Positions 52,912 through 63,598 of a DNA stretch of 64,000 nt are shown piece by piece (within the stretch, counting starts at the first letter, position 1; each line of letters begins with the position of its first letter). A program made the position numbers and the translations under genes. Origin of the DNA: Gigaspora rosea (taxonomy: Eukaryota; Glomeromycota; Glomeromycetes; Diversisporales; Gigasporaceae); NCBI GenBank assembly GCA_003550325.1, contig QKWP01002092.1, positions 24,249 through 88,248 of the forward strand, written 5' to 3'. Under the pieces are notes generated by a model. That model saw only the letters and a program-made list of their open reading frames with translations, was not told the origin of the DNA and did no database searches.

Positions 52912-53951
52912 TTATCCATATGCTATCAAGTATTTAGGAATACAAGAATCTTCGCGATATAAAACAACCTCATCGTAATTTAAACTACCATTTGAATCCG
53001 GAACTCCTATTACACTATCGTATCCTTGAGGCGGGTGTAAAAGCCCGGTATAGTCATTTGTACATTTATAAGCCTTTCCAACGATTACTCTATTTAAAAA
53101 CATTACTCGGTAATTTAAACCAGAATTATTTTTTACGTAATCATCAGATTTAGATGAAATAGACGAAAAATATAATCCTCTTCTAATAATTATATATAAT
53201 CATTATCATATTATGATTATTATTATTAAAATCTAAGGTATATAATTAAAAAAAAAAAAAACCTTACCCGTAACGCTGAAAGTTCGTAGTTTCAAAAATT
53301 TTATATCCATTTTTAATAATACAACATACAGCGCATGCATTAGATGAACATAATTGACCAGTTTCACCAATTCTACAAGATCTAAATGAAATATAACAGA
53401 TGACTAAATTAAAAAATAAAACAATGAATATTAAAAAAAAAAAAAAAATGCCTACACTGATGTTCCATGAAATCTTCTTTGTTCATTTCCAGCGGTCATA
53501 AGTCGACCGTTAAACTTTTTGTTGGCTAAATTCTGATTTTTTTCAACTCGGGTTCGCTGAATATTATAAAGTTCTTTTAACTCCTTATTTTTTATTTTAA
53601 ATATTTTAAAAACTTGTGGTGTTATCTTATTTGGGTGTTTCCAACTACTTAAGAATTGATTTTTGATACTCTGATATTTTTCACTTTTGGATGATAATCG
53701 CGGTAAAGGGTGATAATAAATCGTCCATACCAAGCTATCTGGACTTGCCACACCTATTTTTGAAATTGCTTTCCCATAAATCACATAATAATAAGTTCCA
53801 TTGAGATTGATAACCCAGAATAAGCCTGATAGATCATAAAATTTTTAATAACTTTTTTGTCAAAGTCCTTGCGACGACAAGCATTAAAAACATTACAAGA
53901 TGAAAACCCAGAATGCCCTGATTTATACCACCACTTATCGGAGATCACCAT
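52912..53951 (-). CDS. PARP-like ADP-ribosyltransferase domain protein (one apparent frameshift)
   Basis: Minus strand, ATG 53951 (MVISDKWWYKSGHSGFSSCN). One base off frame near 53838 joins to ...LFWVINLNGTYYYVIYGKA; exon ends at 53456, then exons 53381-53268 and 53182-52912. The catalytic core is well preserved: RRFHGTSV (His of the H-Y-E triad), YGRGLYFSSISSKSDDY (Tyr) and LNYDEVVLYREDSCIPKYLI (Glu). Between them is a Cys set, SCRIGE...LCSSNACAVCCIIKNGY, as in fungal PARP-like proteins with a zinc-binding insertion. PARP-family enzymes move ADP-ribose from NAD+ to proteins or nucleic acids. With the triad intact it may be active if the frameshift is a sequencing error in the A/T run; otherwise it is a recent pseudogene. 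Confidence 0.75.
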
Positions 53952-54240
53952 TCTTTTTATTTCAAATAATTGGAGTGTCTTTTTTTTTTTTAAAAAAAAA
54001 AAGGTGCAAGATCAATAACATATATATAGAAATAATCTGAAACAAGGAATGAAGTGATAAAGTCACAAGTGTGAGAAAAATGGGTGTGTCGGCAAAATCT
54101 GTTTCAGAATCATAGAATGCCAAAACGGAATAATAAATCATGGAATTTTACTTAAAAACGGAGGAGGTTTCCCGTATGTACCGTAATACAAGTTTGATTT
54201 ATTGTACGGGTCTTATGTGACAACCCGTGCTTTTTTCATT

Positions 54241-54323
54241 GAATACCCAGTTACACACACAGGTTCATATTTAAATCCGTGCCGAAGGCACGGAATATGA
54301 ACCCGTGTGTAACTGGGTTATTC
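54241..54323. repeat. hairpin element, 30-bp arms with inner CCGTGCC stem
   Basis: GAATACCCAGTTACACACAC...GGTTCATATT and AATATGAACC...GTGTGTAACTGGGTTATTC flank CCGTGCCGAAGGCACGG, itself a stem. ACGGGT(C/T) words outside it (54160-54235) extend the symmetry loosely. Confidence 0.75.
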
Positions 54324-55679
54324 ACTACAACCCATACAATAACTATAAATAATGTTATACACAGATTTATCGTTTGCAAAAATTTAAAAATAAATTATTA
54401 CAGCAATTACTTTATAAAAAAATTAATAATCATGAGGGTCACACAATTTTGCAAAGCGCAGTTTTCGCGCTTCAAAAAAAAATTTTCGCCCTAGTAAGTC
54501 TTTGTGCAATTATGACAATTCAAAAAAGTCTTTGCGCAACCATGACAATTAAAAAAAAAAATCCGCATCGTGCAACAATATTAAAAAAATAATAACGATA
54601 ATGTATTTTTTCACAATCATAAAATTTAGATATGCATCATAAAATACAGAAATTACCATAAAATAACTAATTTATTTATGAAGCTGATCATAGTAAAAAA
54701 ATAAAATAAAATTATTTTATCATTTAAAACTACCATAAAATAATTGATTTATTTTATAAACTAATCATAGTAATGCGTTAAATAAAGTACTTTACTCGAT
54801 ATTTTAGTACTATAACATTATAAATAATAATAAACAAGTCATCTATACAGTCTCTAGAATAGATTTATTAAAATCTCTTGTTTGTATTAACTAGCTTTAG
54901 AACATCAAGTTAATTATAATATTAATTATGCTTTCACAAAATCTTATTTTGTTAGACTTATTATAGTAAAATAATTATACAAATATAAATAAATAATATT
55001 TTTTAAAATTTATAATAATATTTAGCTGCTGAATACTGTAATATAATTTAGATAGGGAGCTAACAGAAAAGAACTCATATATACCNTACTCTCTTAATAC
55101 TCCCTATATCTTCTTTTTACTTCTTTATCTCTTTTACCCCCTCTTGGGGTAAAAGAGGTAAAGGGAGGTATAGGGGGTAAAAGGGGGTATAAAGGGTAGA
55201 GAGAGGGCTTGAATTGGTCGATTCACGAAGAATGAAGTCATAGTAAAATTATCAGCAGAGCATTTTTTATTTAATGAATAGACTCTAATGCATTCCGACC
55301 AGGAATTTCGGATTGCCCTGTAAAAGATTATAATTCGGGAACTTGATTCTAAAAGCAGGATTACGTTATTTGAAGAAGATCAAAAATTAAACTCGAGATG
55401 AAACAATTGCAAAACGAATATTATAATATACTTTGCCAAGTGTTTAAATAATTAAATCAAAATTTTTCATTGAGGATTTTTTAAGTTTTGTGTTATATGA
55501 TATCAATTTATTCTTTATTTCTATGATTAGTTAATTGAAACAAAAACATCATAAATTCATCGCATCGCATATATTTCTTGCTTTTGACTACAGATTTTGT
55601 TCATCCTTTTATATTTTAAGAATTGAAGATTAATACTTGTCTAAAACAAATATTGAAACTTAAAATAAAAACAAAAGAT
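54324..55679. other. AT-rich intergenic DNA with low-complexity inverted repeat at an N
   Basis: The tandem word GTCTTTG(T/C)GCAA(T/C)NATGACAATT occurs at 54500-54550. At 55088-55215, CTCCCTATA...CTCTTTTACCCC/GGGGTAAAAGAGG...GGGAGGTATAG forms an inverted repeat beside the N at 55086. No gene. Confidence 0.5.
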
Positions 55680-56450
55680 TTACATTTTCACATTTTCTAA
55701 TTCTGTATGCAAATTGTCGCATTGTATCTTTAGTTGACTTAATTGTGTTTGAAGATCCGACAACTTTTTTCTCTTAAATTGCATGAGTTTGGCAGCTATA
55801 ATAAAGAAATATTAACTTTAGTTAGAATATGAAAAATAGAAGATAACAAATGTAAACATATTAAAAACAAACTACCTTTATGCAATAAGGCAGCTTTACT
55901 TATTTTATTTATAGTAATAGGTTTTGGGAGTTGTTCTTGGAGCTCAATAAAACCCTTATTGATTTTTTCACGTCTTTGACTCTCTTCTGCTATTTTAATT
56001 TGCTTTCTTTCTTCTTTCGTGTAAATTTTACGCTCTTTTTTCTTATTGTGGCTAAATTTGTAGTAGTAACGATAAAAAAATCACATTATTCTTAAATACT
56101 TTAATATATATTTATAAATGTTGTTTGAAAGTATTTATGTAATAATAAAAGTTCGTACTTGTTCAGCGCATCGATATGATCTGATGTTGAAGAATAACTA
56201 TCATTATAATAATGCCAAGTTGGGTCTACAAAATAAATCTTATTTGTCACATATCGCTATAATTACGAATTAATGTTCTGTGCATATACATGAACATTAA
56301 TTTTATTTAGCACGTTCTTATATAAGTGCAGCCAAGGCAAAACCTGTCATCGGGCAATTATTAAAAAACTGCATGTAAAACAATAATTTCTTTACCTTCG
56401 CTTTCAAATAAGAAATTTTCAAGTTGCATGTCTCCGATCGATCTTAACAT
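55680..56450 (-). CDS. basic helix-loop-helix leucine-zipper transcription factor, 4 exons
   Basis: Minus-strand exons 56450-56396, 56225-56159, 56051-55876 and 55795-55680 join in frame to 137 residues. After an acidic/aromatic N-terminus (DPTWHYYNDSYSSTSDH), the basic region KKKERKIYTKEERKQIKIAEESQRREKIN leads to helix 1 (KGFIELQEQLPKP), a short loop (ITIN), helix 2 (KISKAALLHKAAKLMQFK) and a leucine zipper (LSDLQTQLSQLKIQCDNLHTEL). E-S-x-R-R-E and K-I-S-K-A-x-L-L are the hallmarks of Myc/Max/USF-like bHLH-zip proteins binding E-box DNA as dimers; the usual ER pair is conservatively present. Nuclear by inference. Intron 3 lies at the helix 2/zipper boundary (AAAG|CT). Confidence 0.8.
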
Positions 56451-57517
56451 AAAGGAAGATGAAAATTATTAAAGGTTTTTCTATAATTTAGAACAATCAA
56501 TGAAGGATTATTCATGCCTATTATCATCATCATTATCGACCGAATTGATACTGTAAATAATGATATCATGTATGTTCGGATTAGATTCTTTCAAATAATT
56601 TTCATAATACTTTAAGGATTATACCTTTTCAAATGAACAAAATTCCAAGCATCATTAACTGAGAAATCTAGAGTGCAGGGAAGAATACGTTGACTTTGTC
56701 ATGAATTAAAGAATTAAACGCGTTCATAAGTCACATAAACAGAAATAAAAATCATCATATTTACTTGAGTTTGAAATTAAAGTTTGAATGAGGTTATCAT
56801 AATTCACTAAATTCATTTCCATCTTTAAGATATAGGATAAAGCAATAAATAACACCAATTTATAAAAATTTCGGTTTAATAAATTATGTAAAGATCTGTT
56901 TAAAAGATCTGCATTATCTTTATTGTTTGAACTGCATAAAGGGTCAGTCAACAGTAGAATTGACTGAAGCTTCTTAATTTCGATAGTGTCGCGTGAAATT
57001 TTACTTCGCTAAGGTACCAATATCAAAAGATGAGGTATGGACAATCACGTGAAATTTTGTTTGCGAATTTTCAGACAAATAAAAAAAATTATTACTCTCT
57101 AAAAGTTAAAAAAAATACATAATACTATTATCAGAATCGCTTCTAATAAAAGTTGCAGAACTCATCTTAAACGGGTTCGGCCTAAGTTAGGGTTAGGTTA
57201 AGGGTATTTTTAGGCCAGTTTTTTTAATTCTGGTAAATATTTATAATGTAAAAAACTTGTGTAATAATATTTTGTCAATTAAACTATTACAGAATTATAA
57301 AAACCCATACTATTACTAAAAAAATTATATTCTACATATTAAATCACATGATTAACGGACCCACGGGTCCGTATTTTTTTGATTTATTAATAAGTCAAAT
57401 CTGGATTTATATAAAGACCCGCTCTCGCACTAACGAACGTAACTTTATTTTTTAATTTAATTTTTTTAGACATGTATATATTTTATAATTAACTCATGAA
57501 AAATGTATTTTTATAGT
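56451..57517. other. intergenic
   Basis: The minus-strand open stretch at 56724-56951 (LLNRSLHNLLNRNFYKLVLF...) is protein-like but lacks an ATG; it may be an orphan exon. GTTAGGGTTAGGTTAAGGG at about 57187 is telomere-like but short. ACGGACCCACGGGTCCG at 57356 is a perfect hairpin core. Confidence 0.35.
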
Positions 57518-57564
57518 GAATTTAAATCCATATTAAGAATTTACAAACTAACATTTGTACAAAA
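57518..57564 (+). repeat. 47-bp repeat shared with 28989-29035
   Basis: Same orientation and nearly identical. The following ATAATAGGTATAACACCTCTGG resembles the end of the MITE at 29047 but the rest of that element is absent. Confidence 0.7.
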
Positions 57565-57701
57565 CATATAATAGGTATAACACCTCTGGCAAGGCAACTA
57601 TTTAGTGTCTATAACAAATTTGTCCTTAAAATATTTAATACAAGTATCAAATCGATTAATTAAAATTGTAGAGCCTGAAGTCAAACTTTACATCTAATAA
57701 A

Positions 57702-58127
57702 TTATATCATATTACGACCAATAACTTCGCTTGCACCAAAATCAAGTTTGGACCCATATAGACTTATCCAAGCACTTGCACTAGTCAGACCAAGATTTGA
57801 AGCTTCTGTAATTAATTTTCGAGCCTGTTCAATATCTTGTTGACAACCGAAACCACCAAGTAAGCGCATTCCCATTTTATTTTTGACTTGACTTTTAGTA
57901 AAATTATTGCCTTTGTTCTGAATTAATTGAAGAAGCTTGAAGGCTGATTCATAATCATCTGATGCGCATGCAACCTTAAATGTTTCGTTTAGGCTTTTAA
58001 TGTATTCATTTTCAGCTTTTTTAAAGATTTCATTAGCATTATTAAATTTTTTGAAAACTTGATCTAGTTTTGATATTGTAATAATGTTTCGTTCTTGTAA
58101 TGTTTTCTTCTTTTCGAAATTGCTCAT
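57702..58127 (-). CDS. Sel1/TPR-like repeat protein (141 aa)
   Basis: ATG 58127 gives MSNFEKKKTLQERN and a helical N-terminus (LDQVFKKFNNANEIFKKAENEYIKSL). Then repeats resembling Sel1 follow: ETFKVACASDDYESAFKLLQLIQ and MGMRLLGGFGCQQDIEQARKLITEASNLGLTSASAWISLYG. The second, with G-x-G-x-x-x-D-x-x-x-A, is close to the Sel1 consensus. Short for the family and ending without a tail (GASEVIGRNMI), it could be complete or a C-terminally truncated copy. Adaptor role by family. Confidence 0.55.
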   Translation of the reverse strand: MSNFEKKKTLQERNIITISKLDQVFKKFNNANEIFKKAENEYIKSLNETFKVACASDDYESAFKLLQLIQNKGNNFTKSQVKNKMGMRLLGGFGCQQDIEQARKLITEASNLGLTSASAWISLYGSKLDFGASEVIGRNMI

Positions 58128-59117
58128 CTTTTTGAATTTGATTAATTAAATTTAAGGATGTTTGAAGATTTTTTCTCTTTCTCTCATAACTTTTGATATT
58201 GCTTTAGTTTAAAAAAATTTTCTGTTAATTTATGTATTATTTATATTTAACTTGAGGCGTGATCAGGGCTAATTTTATAATAAAAATCATTATGAAGAGT
58301 CCAGATTATAAATGATAAATTAATTTTGTTGGTTGGTTTATTTGTTTAATAGTATTAAGAGAAAGTTTAAATTGGTTTATTTAATTTGATTTTAATAGTA
58401 TTCAAGAGAAAAAGTTCAATGGAATGAAATCTTTTAACTTTTGTGCCATATTTTATGGTATAGGAAAACCTAATTGTTGATTTCTAATATACAGAATTAA
58501 AAAAAAAACAATTAACATTAATGATGTAATAAAATTTTCTTTGACACATTTGCTAAATATAACACGATGAACAATTAACCAAAATTTATACTAATAATCG
58601 ATCGAGTGATAAACTACTGTATTTTTGCGAAGCATTTCTAAATTTTTCAGTACTTCGAATTCTGTGCTAAAATAACAATGATTATAATTTCTCGTAATGA
58701 GTTTTTTTTGACTCTTTAAAGCCCTGGAATTCTGTAAAATATTTAACTCCGACTAAGTTAAGCGGTCTAAGTTGCTCTTGTGATTTAAATAATATTGGTT
58801 TAAAAAAAAAAAATTTTAAATTAAACACTTTTTTGTATGCAATACTGGCCAATTTCATTATTAATATTAAGCTAAATAATTATAAATAGTTATATTCAGT
58901 AACCCAATATGTAACATTCCTAAATACACTAATTTTCTAATCGATTTATTAGAAACATCAAGAATTGATATTTTTGTAAACGATTAAAACTTATTGATTT
59001 ATTTTTTAAGTTGTATTGTCTCATTTAGATCTAATTAAATATATTAACTATATCAAATTTAATTGTTCAGTTGGATAATACATGAAAATAATTTATTCAA
59101 ATAATTCAAAAGCTCCT
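58128..59117. other. AT-rich intergenic DNA
   Basis: No gene or clear repeat found. Confidence 0.5.
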
Positions 59118-59442
59118 TTAATAGAAATCAATCGACAGATGATTTGAATTAATATTCATGTAGGTAAATAAATTAAAGTAATGGGTTATAAATTCAACAG
59201 ATATTTCTGTTGATAACCTATCAAGTTTACTCAAAATATCAGTTAACTTAGGACGTTTTTCTGGCTCAGAGGACCAACATTTCTTATATATAACTGCATA
59301 TTCTTGTGGTATGCCAGGAATTACCTCCTCTCGATAACCACAAGAAATTTTTAAAGCATAGCATAGTTATTTGTTAGACCAGAGAAAGGATGTGTCCCAC
59401 TGGTAAGTTCCCACAGCAACACACCCAGACCATATATATATG
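59118..59442 (-). pseudogene. protein kinase C-terminal lobe fragment
   Basis: After a 3' splice site CTGTAG at 59443 the minus strand reads AYIYGLGVLLWELTSGTHPFSG (kinase subdomain IX, normally D-x-Y-S-x-G-V-x-x-W-E). A frameshift near 59365 follows, then ALKISCGYREEVIPGIPQEYAVIYKKCWSSEPEKRP (subdomains X-XI) and LTDILSKLDRLS. This is the C-lobe of the tyrosine-kinase-like Ser/Thr kinases abundant in Glomeromycotina. Subdomains I-VIII (ATP site, HRD, DFG) are absent, and the DNA just upstream is the dispersed repeat at 59505. Dead gene fragment. Confidence 0.75.
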
Positions 59443-59504
59443 CTACAGAAATCAAAGAAGAATTTTAGTAATCACTTTGTTAAAATTAAATTTTAATTAA
59501 ATTT

Positions 59505-59985
59505 TTAATTTATTTATCTTTTTAAGCCAATACAAAATTAAGCATAATTAAATAAAATAAATAATTGTGTTAATTAAATTTTAATTAATACTACTTTACA
59601 ATAAATAAATACTTCCCATTTCAATTTATTTTTCAATCACAGTTACCTTCTATTTGTTTCATTTTCTCAAAAGATATGAATTAAGGACAATAACGTATAG
59701 TTCCGAAATTAATTACATCCAAATTAAGTGCATCCAAAAATTACGCGTAATATTAAATTTGGCAGTAGAACTAACTGTTGGGAATTTTTGACTATGATTC
59801 GACTTAGATATATAAATAAGACATAAAATTACTTAATTTTGCGTAAAATTCGTAAATTGAAATTTTATGTAATTGTAATTTTGAACGCGATCTAGGAGTT
59901 TACAATTCGGATTGTACATTCAAATCAAATTGTACACTAATATTGTTGGGCAATAATATTCTTTTTGTATCAATGTCAATTTATA
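59505..59985 (-). repeat. dispersed repeat, copy 2 (inverted partner at 19785-20295)
   Basis: Reverse-complement match to 19785-20295. It abuts the truncated kinase exon and may have removed its upstream exons. Confidence 0.7.
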
Positions 59986-60002
59986 ATAGAACTTGAAAAC
60001 AT

Positions 60003-60240
60003 TTTTTTTTTTTTTAACCTCCCCCCGCTTCTCTGAAGGTCCTTAGACAGCCTTCAGTATATCTCACTTTTCGCCGAAGGGCCAGCATTATCAGCCGCGG
60101 AGATCATAGGTGCGCGTGTGGCGCTCCTTTTATGTTTGGCTCCTGCGAGTTAACACATGTCCATTGCTGAGTACGTCACCACCGGTGTTCCTCAGCCCTT
60201 TCCATGCCACGTGCCGACAAGTCTACACAACAAATTTTAA
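60003..60240 (-). mobile_element. GC-rich retroposon-like insert with poly-A tail
   Basis: On the minus strand, about 220 bp of GC-rich sequence ends AAGCGGGGGGAGGTT followed by A(14). The abrupt composition change plus a poly-A tail is typical of a 5'-truncated LINE or a SINE. I see no clear A/B promoter boxes or target duplication. Confidence 0.45.
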
Positions 60241-60470
60241 TTTATTTAATTATGTATTATTTTATGATGTTTATATAAAATCCACTATTGGATTTTCAAT
60301 TATAAAATATTTAAATACTGCATATTATCCTTCTCTTCTGTAATGTTCAAATAATAAACATCAATTTTTCGCTAAAGCCTTGTACTCACGTAATCCCAAA
60401 ACACTTAAAAGTAGTCAAATTAAATTTAGCAGACGAAATTACTGAAACGAGAAACATATCCGTGAAGTGA

Positions 60471-60650
60471 ATGGATTACATAATCATAGGAGGAATAATA
60501 TCTGCAATTGTAATATTAGTAATATTTTTAATAATAATAATATTACTGAACAAAAAGCGCAAAAAACCTGTAGGAGGGGTCATCGACTTAGACAAACTAA
60601 TGAGTGATGAAAATGTGAGACTAAATAACGCTAATAAGCTTTTTGGTTAA
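60471..60650 (+). CDS. tiny single-pass membrane protein (59 aa)
   Basis: ATG 60471 gives MDYIIIGGIISAIVILV, an uninterrupted helix to about residue 26, then NKKRKKPVGG and a soluble tail IDLDKLMSDENVRLNNANKLFG. The positive-inside rule puts the KKRKK side in the cytosol. The well-formed tail with varied residues supports a real gene. Related in style, not sequence, to the 52-aa protein at 34525. Not recognised. Confidence 0.5.
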   Translation: MDYIIIGGIISAIVILVIFLIIIILLNKKRKKPVGGVIDLDKLMSDENVRLNNANKLFG

Positions 60651-61374
60651 GAAAATTTTATTTGTGAATAAATGACTTTTGGCACATTCATCAGCCTATA
60701 TTAATTAGATGAGATTTGCGACAATTAAGCAGTCTCCATGGAAGGTATTTGCTTTTAAAAAAAAAAATATGTTTTTTTTCTAATTAGAAAAATTTTTTTT
60801 CAATTATTTTTAATTTTTGATTAAATTAAATAGAATAATATAATAACGACTATTTTTTTTTATTATTAAACATTCAATTGTTCTTTTGATGATACTATTA
60901 AATTTTGTTTAATATTTTTGAATAATATTTATAAAGATATATCTTGATTTTATAATTTTTTATAATTATATTATCAATCTGGAGGTATTCAAATATTTCA
61001 ATAAGCATTCATTTGGTAAAAAATAACACAATGGCCATTCGGACAAAGACGTTAATGAATGTAAAAAACAAATTTCTTTGTTTTACGTGTTATCATTAGG
61101 ACATTCGTGCATTAATTTGAGATATATTACTTATACAAATTACGCTAGTATGCATACAAAAGACAATATAAACTAAAGAAGCAACAAGACAAGTTAGTTT
61201 GATATTTTATAATTTATTTAGTTATCAAATTGACAATTAATAATAATCATATAATAAGAAAAAATGAGATGTAGCCATGGCTATCTTGGAGTATATCACA
61301 GTATTAAAGTACCTAAGCATATTCCTTTGTTTAATATCCTGTACTAATTAAAAGTGGCATGAAATTAAACCCCA
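60651..61374. other. AT-rich intergenic DNA
   Basis: No gene seen. Confidence 0.5.
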
Positions 61375-61625
61375 ATTCTTCCTCTAATTTTACATTCGAA
61401 TTCTGCCCAAATTAAACCCTAATCCTGCCAAAATTTATCTCTACTTCTGCCCAAATTTATACTAGAATTATAAATTTTGGCAGAATTCGAATGTAAAATT
61501 AGAGGCAGAATTAGGTTTAATTTAGGCGAAATTCAAATATAAATTTGGACAAAATTATAGTTTAATTTGGGCAGAATTCGAATATAAATTTGGGAAAAAC
61601 TAAAGTATAAATTTTGGTTTAATCT
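61375..61625. repeat. minisatellite (CTGCCCAAATTA / TAATTTGGGCAG) as inverted repeat
   Basis: Units AATTCTGCCCAAATTAAACC run to about 61460, then the complement (TTTTGGCAGAATTCGAATG, GGGCAGAATTCGAATATAAA) to about 61620. Same design as 16131-16500. Confidence 0.7.
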
Positions 61626-61695
61626 ATCTGGGTAGTAGGGTCGTTATAACTTACCTGACAACGTAACTTACAATGTAAGTTACATTGTAAGTTAC
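61626..61695. repeat. short tandem/palindromic AACGTAACTTACAATGTAAG
   Basis: GTAACTTACAATGTAAGTTACATTGTAAGTTACGTTAC is an imperfect double palindrome. GTTACGTAAGTTAAGATAACTTAC near 16090 is similar and likewise sits beside a minisatellite. Confidence 0.65.
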
Positions 61696-62102
61696 GTTAC
61701 TATTTCTCTAAGTTTTTCAAGTTCAAATCTTCAATGTTGTTTTCGATTATTCGTTTGATATATCTATTCAATTAACTCTGCTTAATTAATACTCAAATGC
61801 ATTTTAAATTAAACTTTAATCAGCACAAATGTATTATTATCGCATAAATTAAAAATTTTATTGAAATAATGCTGCTTAAATAAAAATAAATCATTAATTA
61901 AAATTTAACAATTACAAAATTAATTGAACTGATTTTTTGTTCAATTATGTTCTTTTTTTTTCTTTTAATTTTATGAGAATCAAGAGTTTTATTACTTTAT
62001 TTGTAATGGTACAAATTGACTGCAAATGTCATAATTTTTATAAATTATCAACACGATCTTTATTAAATAGACGAAAAAATAGCAAAATTTACTTGTTAAT
62101 TA

Positions 62103-62269
62103 GGGTGTCCAGAATTCTGCGGTGCATAATTCTGCTCACTCTAAAAATATTTTTTTGTATTGTCTCCATAAGATAAGCGTGACTTTAATCATTTTTTAAA
62201 AACTAAATACAATACAAAAAGACATTTTTAGAGAAAGCAGAATTATGCAACGCAGAATTCTGGACACTC
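62103..62269. mobile_element. mariner-like MITE, 167 bp, TA target
   Basis: TA|GGGTGTCCAGAATTCTGCG ... CGCAGAATTCTGGACACTC|TA. The inverted repeats extend inward for about 60 bp (TGCATAATTCTGC, CTCTAAAAAT, TTTGTATTG). TA on both sides fits Tc1/mariner. A diverged half-copy lies at 8848. Confidence 0.85.
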
Positions 62270-62400
62270 TACTTATTATTTTAAAGAATATAGTTACCTT
62301 TTTTTAAGAACAATAGTTGATTAAATTAATCACTTAGCAAAATTATAAATACTAAAAAATTAAAAAACGTTAATCATAAATTAATTGATATCTAACAAAA

Positions 62401-62998
62401 ATGCTGACAGATGAACCAGAGGTTATATTTAGCAGTAATGGATATATTGAATACCAAAAAGGGAACATGCCTTTAATTGTTTGTATACCACATGGAGGAC
62501 GTCAGCGTCCACCAGAAGTACTAAATCGCGAAAATTCCTCAAAAACAATTACAAAAAATGATCTTTATATTCAAGAAATTGGAAAAGATCTAAAAAAGGA
62601 AATTATAAAACTTAAAAGTCAACCTTATTTAATAGTAAATCACTTGCATAGAAGCAAACTTGATGTTAACCACAAATTAGAAGAAGGATCTTCTGCTCCT
62701 GAAACTAAAAAAGCTTGGGAAGAGTATCATAATTTTATATCCCGAGCGATTGAAGATATAAAAGAAAAACACAGGCGTGACTTATTGATCGACCTTCATG
62801 GTGAGAAAAAATGTAGTTTTGGTTTTTATTGTGTTGCTTATTTTTTTATACATAGGACATGAGCAATCTGAAAATATCAAGTTGGGATATACGCTATCGA
62901 AAGAGGAGTTAATGCTATCAGATGAACAAATTAATCAATCCCCATCTGTTCAAACTGAGTCTAGCATAAAAAATCTTTATCTTTATCCATATGAATAG
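62401..62998 (+). pseudogene. N-formylglutamate amidohydrolase-like protein, C-terminally truncated
   Basis: Exons 62401-62800 and 62856-62998 encode 180 residues. The first exon keeps VCIPHGG, NHLHRSKLDVN and LLIDLHG, and the intron interrupts the HG codon exactly as in the gene at 14389. After the junction GHEQSEN, IKLGYTLSKEEL and INQSP follow the paralogue, then a stop comes after YLYPYE, about 100 residues early. Missing parts include the GGRLQ and SHIHKHP regions that contribute to the active site. It could be transcribed but is probably inactive. Confidence 0.65.
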
Positions 62999-63371
62999 AA
63001 AATGTGACTTAACCACAGATATCACAACCACCAGACAAGGAGAAATCGAATCCCCACATAAAAACATATAACTAAAATCAGACATTAATAATAAAGTAAT
63101 ACTGCAGTTGTAAGTCATGTAAGTTGGGAATTGAAGACCCTTAGAAGGTCGTACACTGTGGAATTTGGGACCTGGGATATAATATAATATTATAGATTTA
63201 AGTTATATGTAAGAACCTTACAAGTTGTAGTAAAATAAAAGAGTGCCACATGTACCCCTAGATGTCCGCATCAGGGATATTAAAAAAAAAGCCATAGTCA
63301 GAATTTATTCTCAATTTAGTACAAAAACTTTGCAGGCAAATTTGCCTGCAAGACAGTATAACAGTAAGGGA
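62999..63371. other. intergenic
   Basis: AGGCAAATTTGCCTGCAAG near 63330 is a short palindrome (GCAGGCAAATTTGCCTGC). No gene; the lost 3' half of the gene above is not recognisable here. Confidence 0.5.
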
Positions 63372-63598
63372 TAATTCATGTCACAGATTATGGTGAGATT
63401 TGGGGTCTCCTTTTGAAAATATAAACCCTACTAAAATCTATTTGTACTCTTTTCTAAATAACTCTAATCCTAAACCCTAGCTTAACCATAAAAAAAAGCT
63501 AAGAAAATACACTCCAAAAAATTTTAAATTTTCTTACGTATTAAAATAGGTCCAAATCTCATCATAATCTGATTTCACCATAATCCATGACAATGAAT
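63372..63598. mobile_element. MITE with AATTCATGTCA ends and CCCTA-rich core
   Basis: AATTCATGTCACAGATTATGG...GAGATTTGGGG and CCAAATCTCATCATAATCTG...CCATGACAATGAATT are inverted repeats. The core (CTAATCCTAAACCCTAGCTTAACC) aligns in reverse complement with the core of 30311-30500. Confidence 0.7.

Noticed and set aside
57181..57215. Telomere-like GTTAGGGTTAGG
   Set aside because: Only about two repeats; similar words occur in MITE cores, so not an interstitial telomere.
61937..62176. 79-residue plus-strand frame
   Set aside because: It extends into the mariner-like MITE at 62103 and is low complexity upstream.
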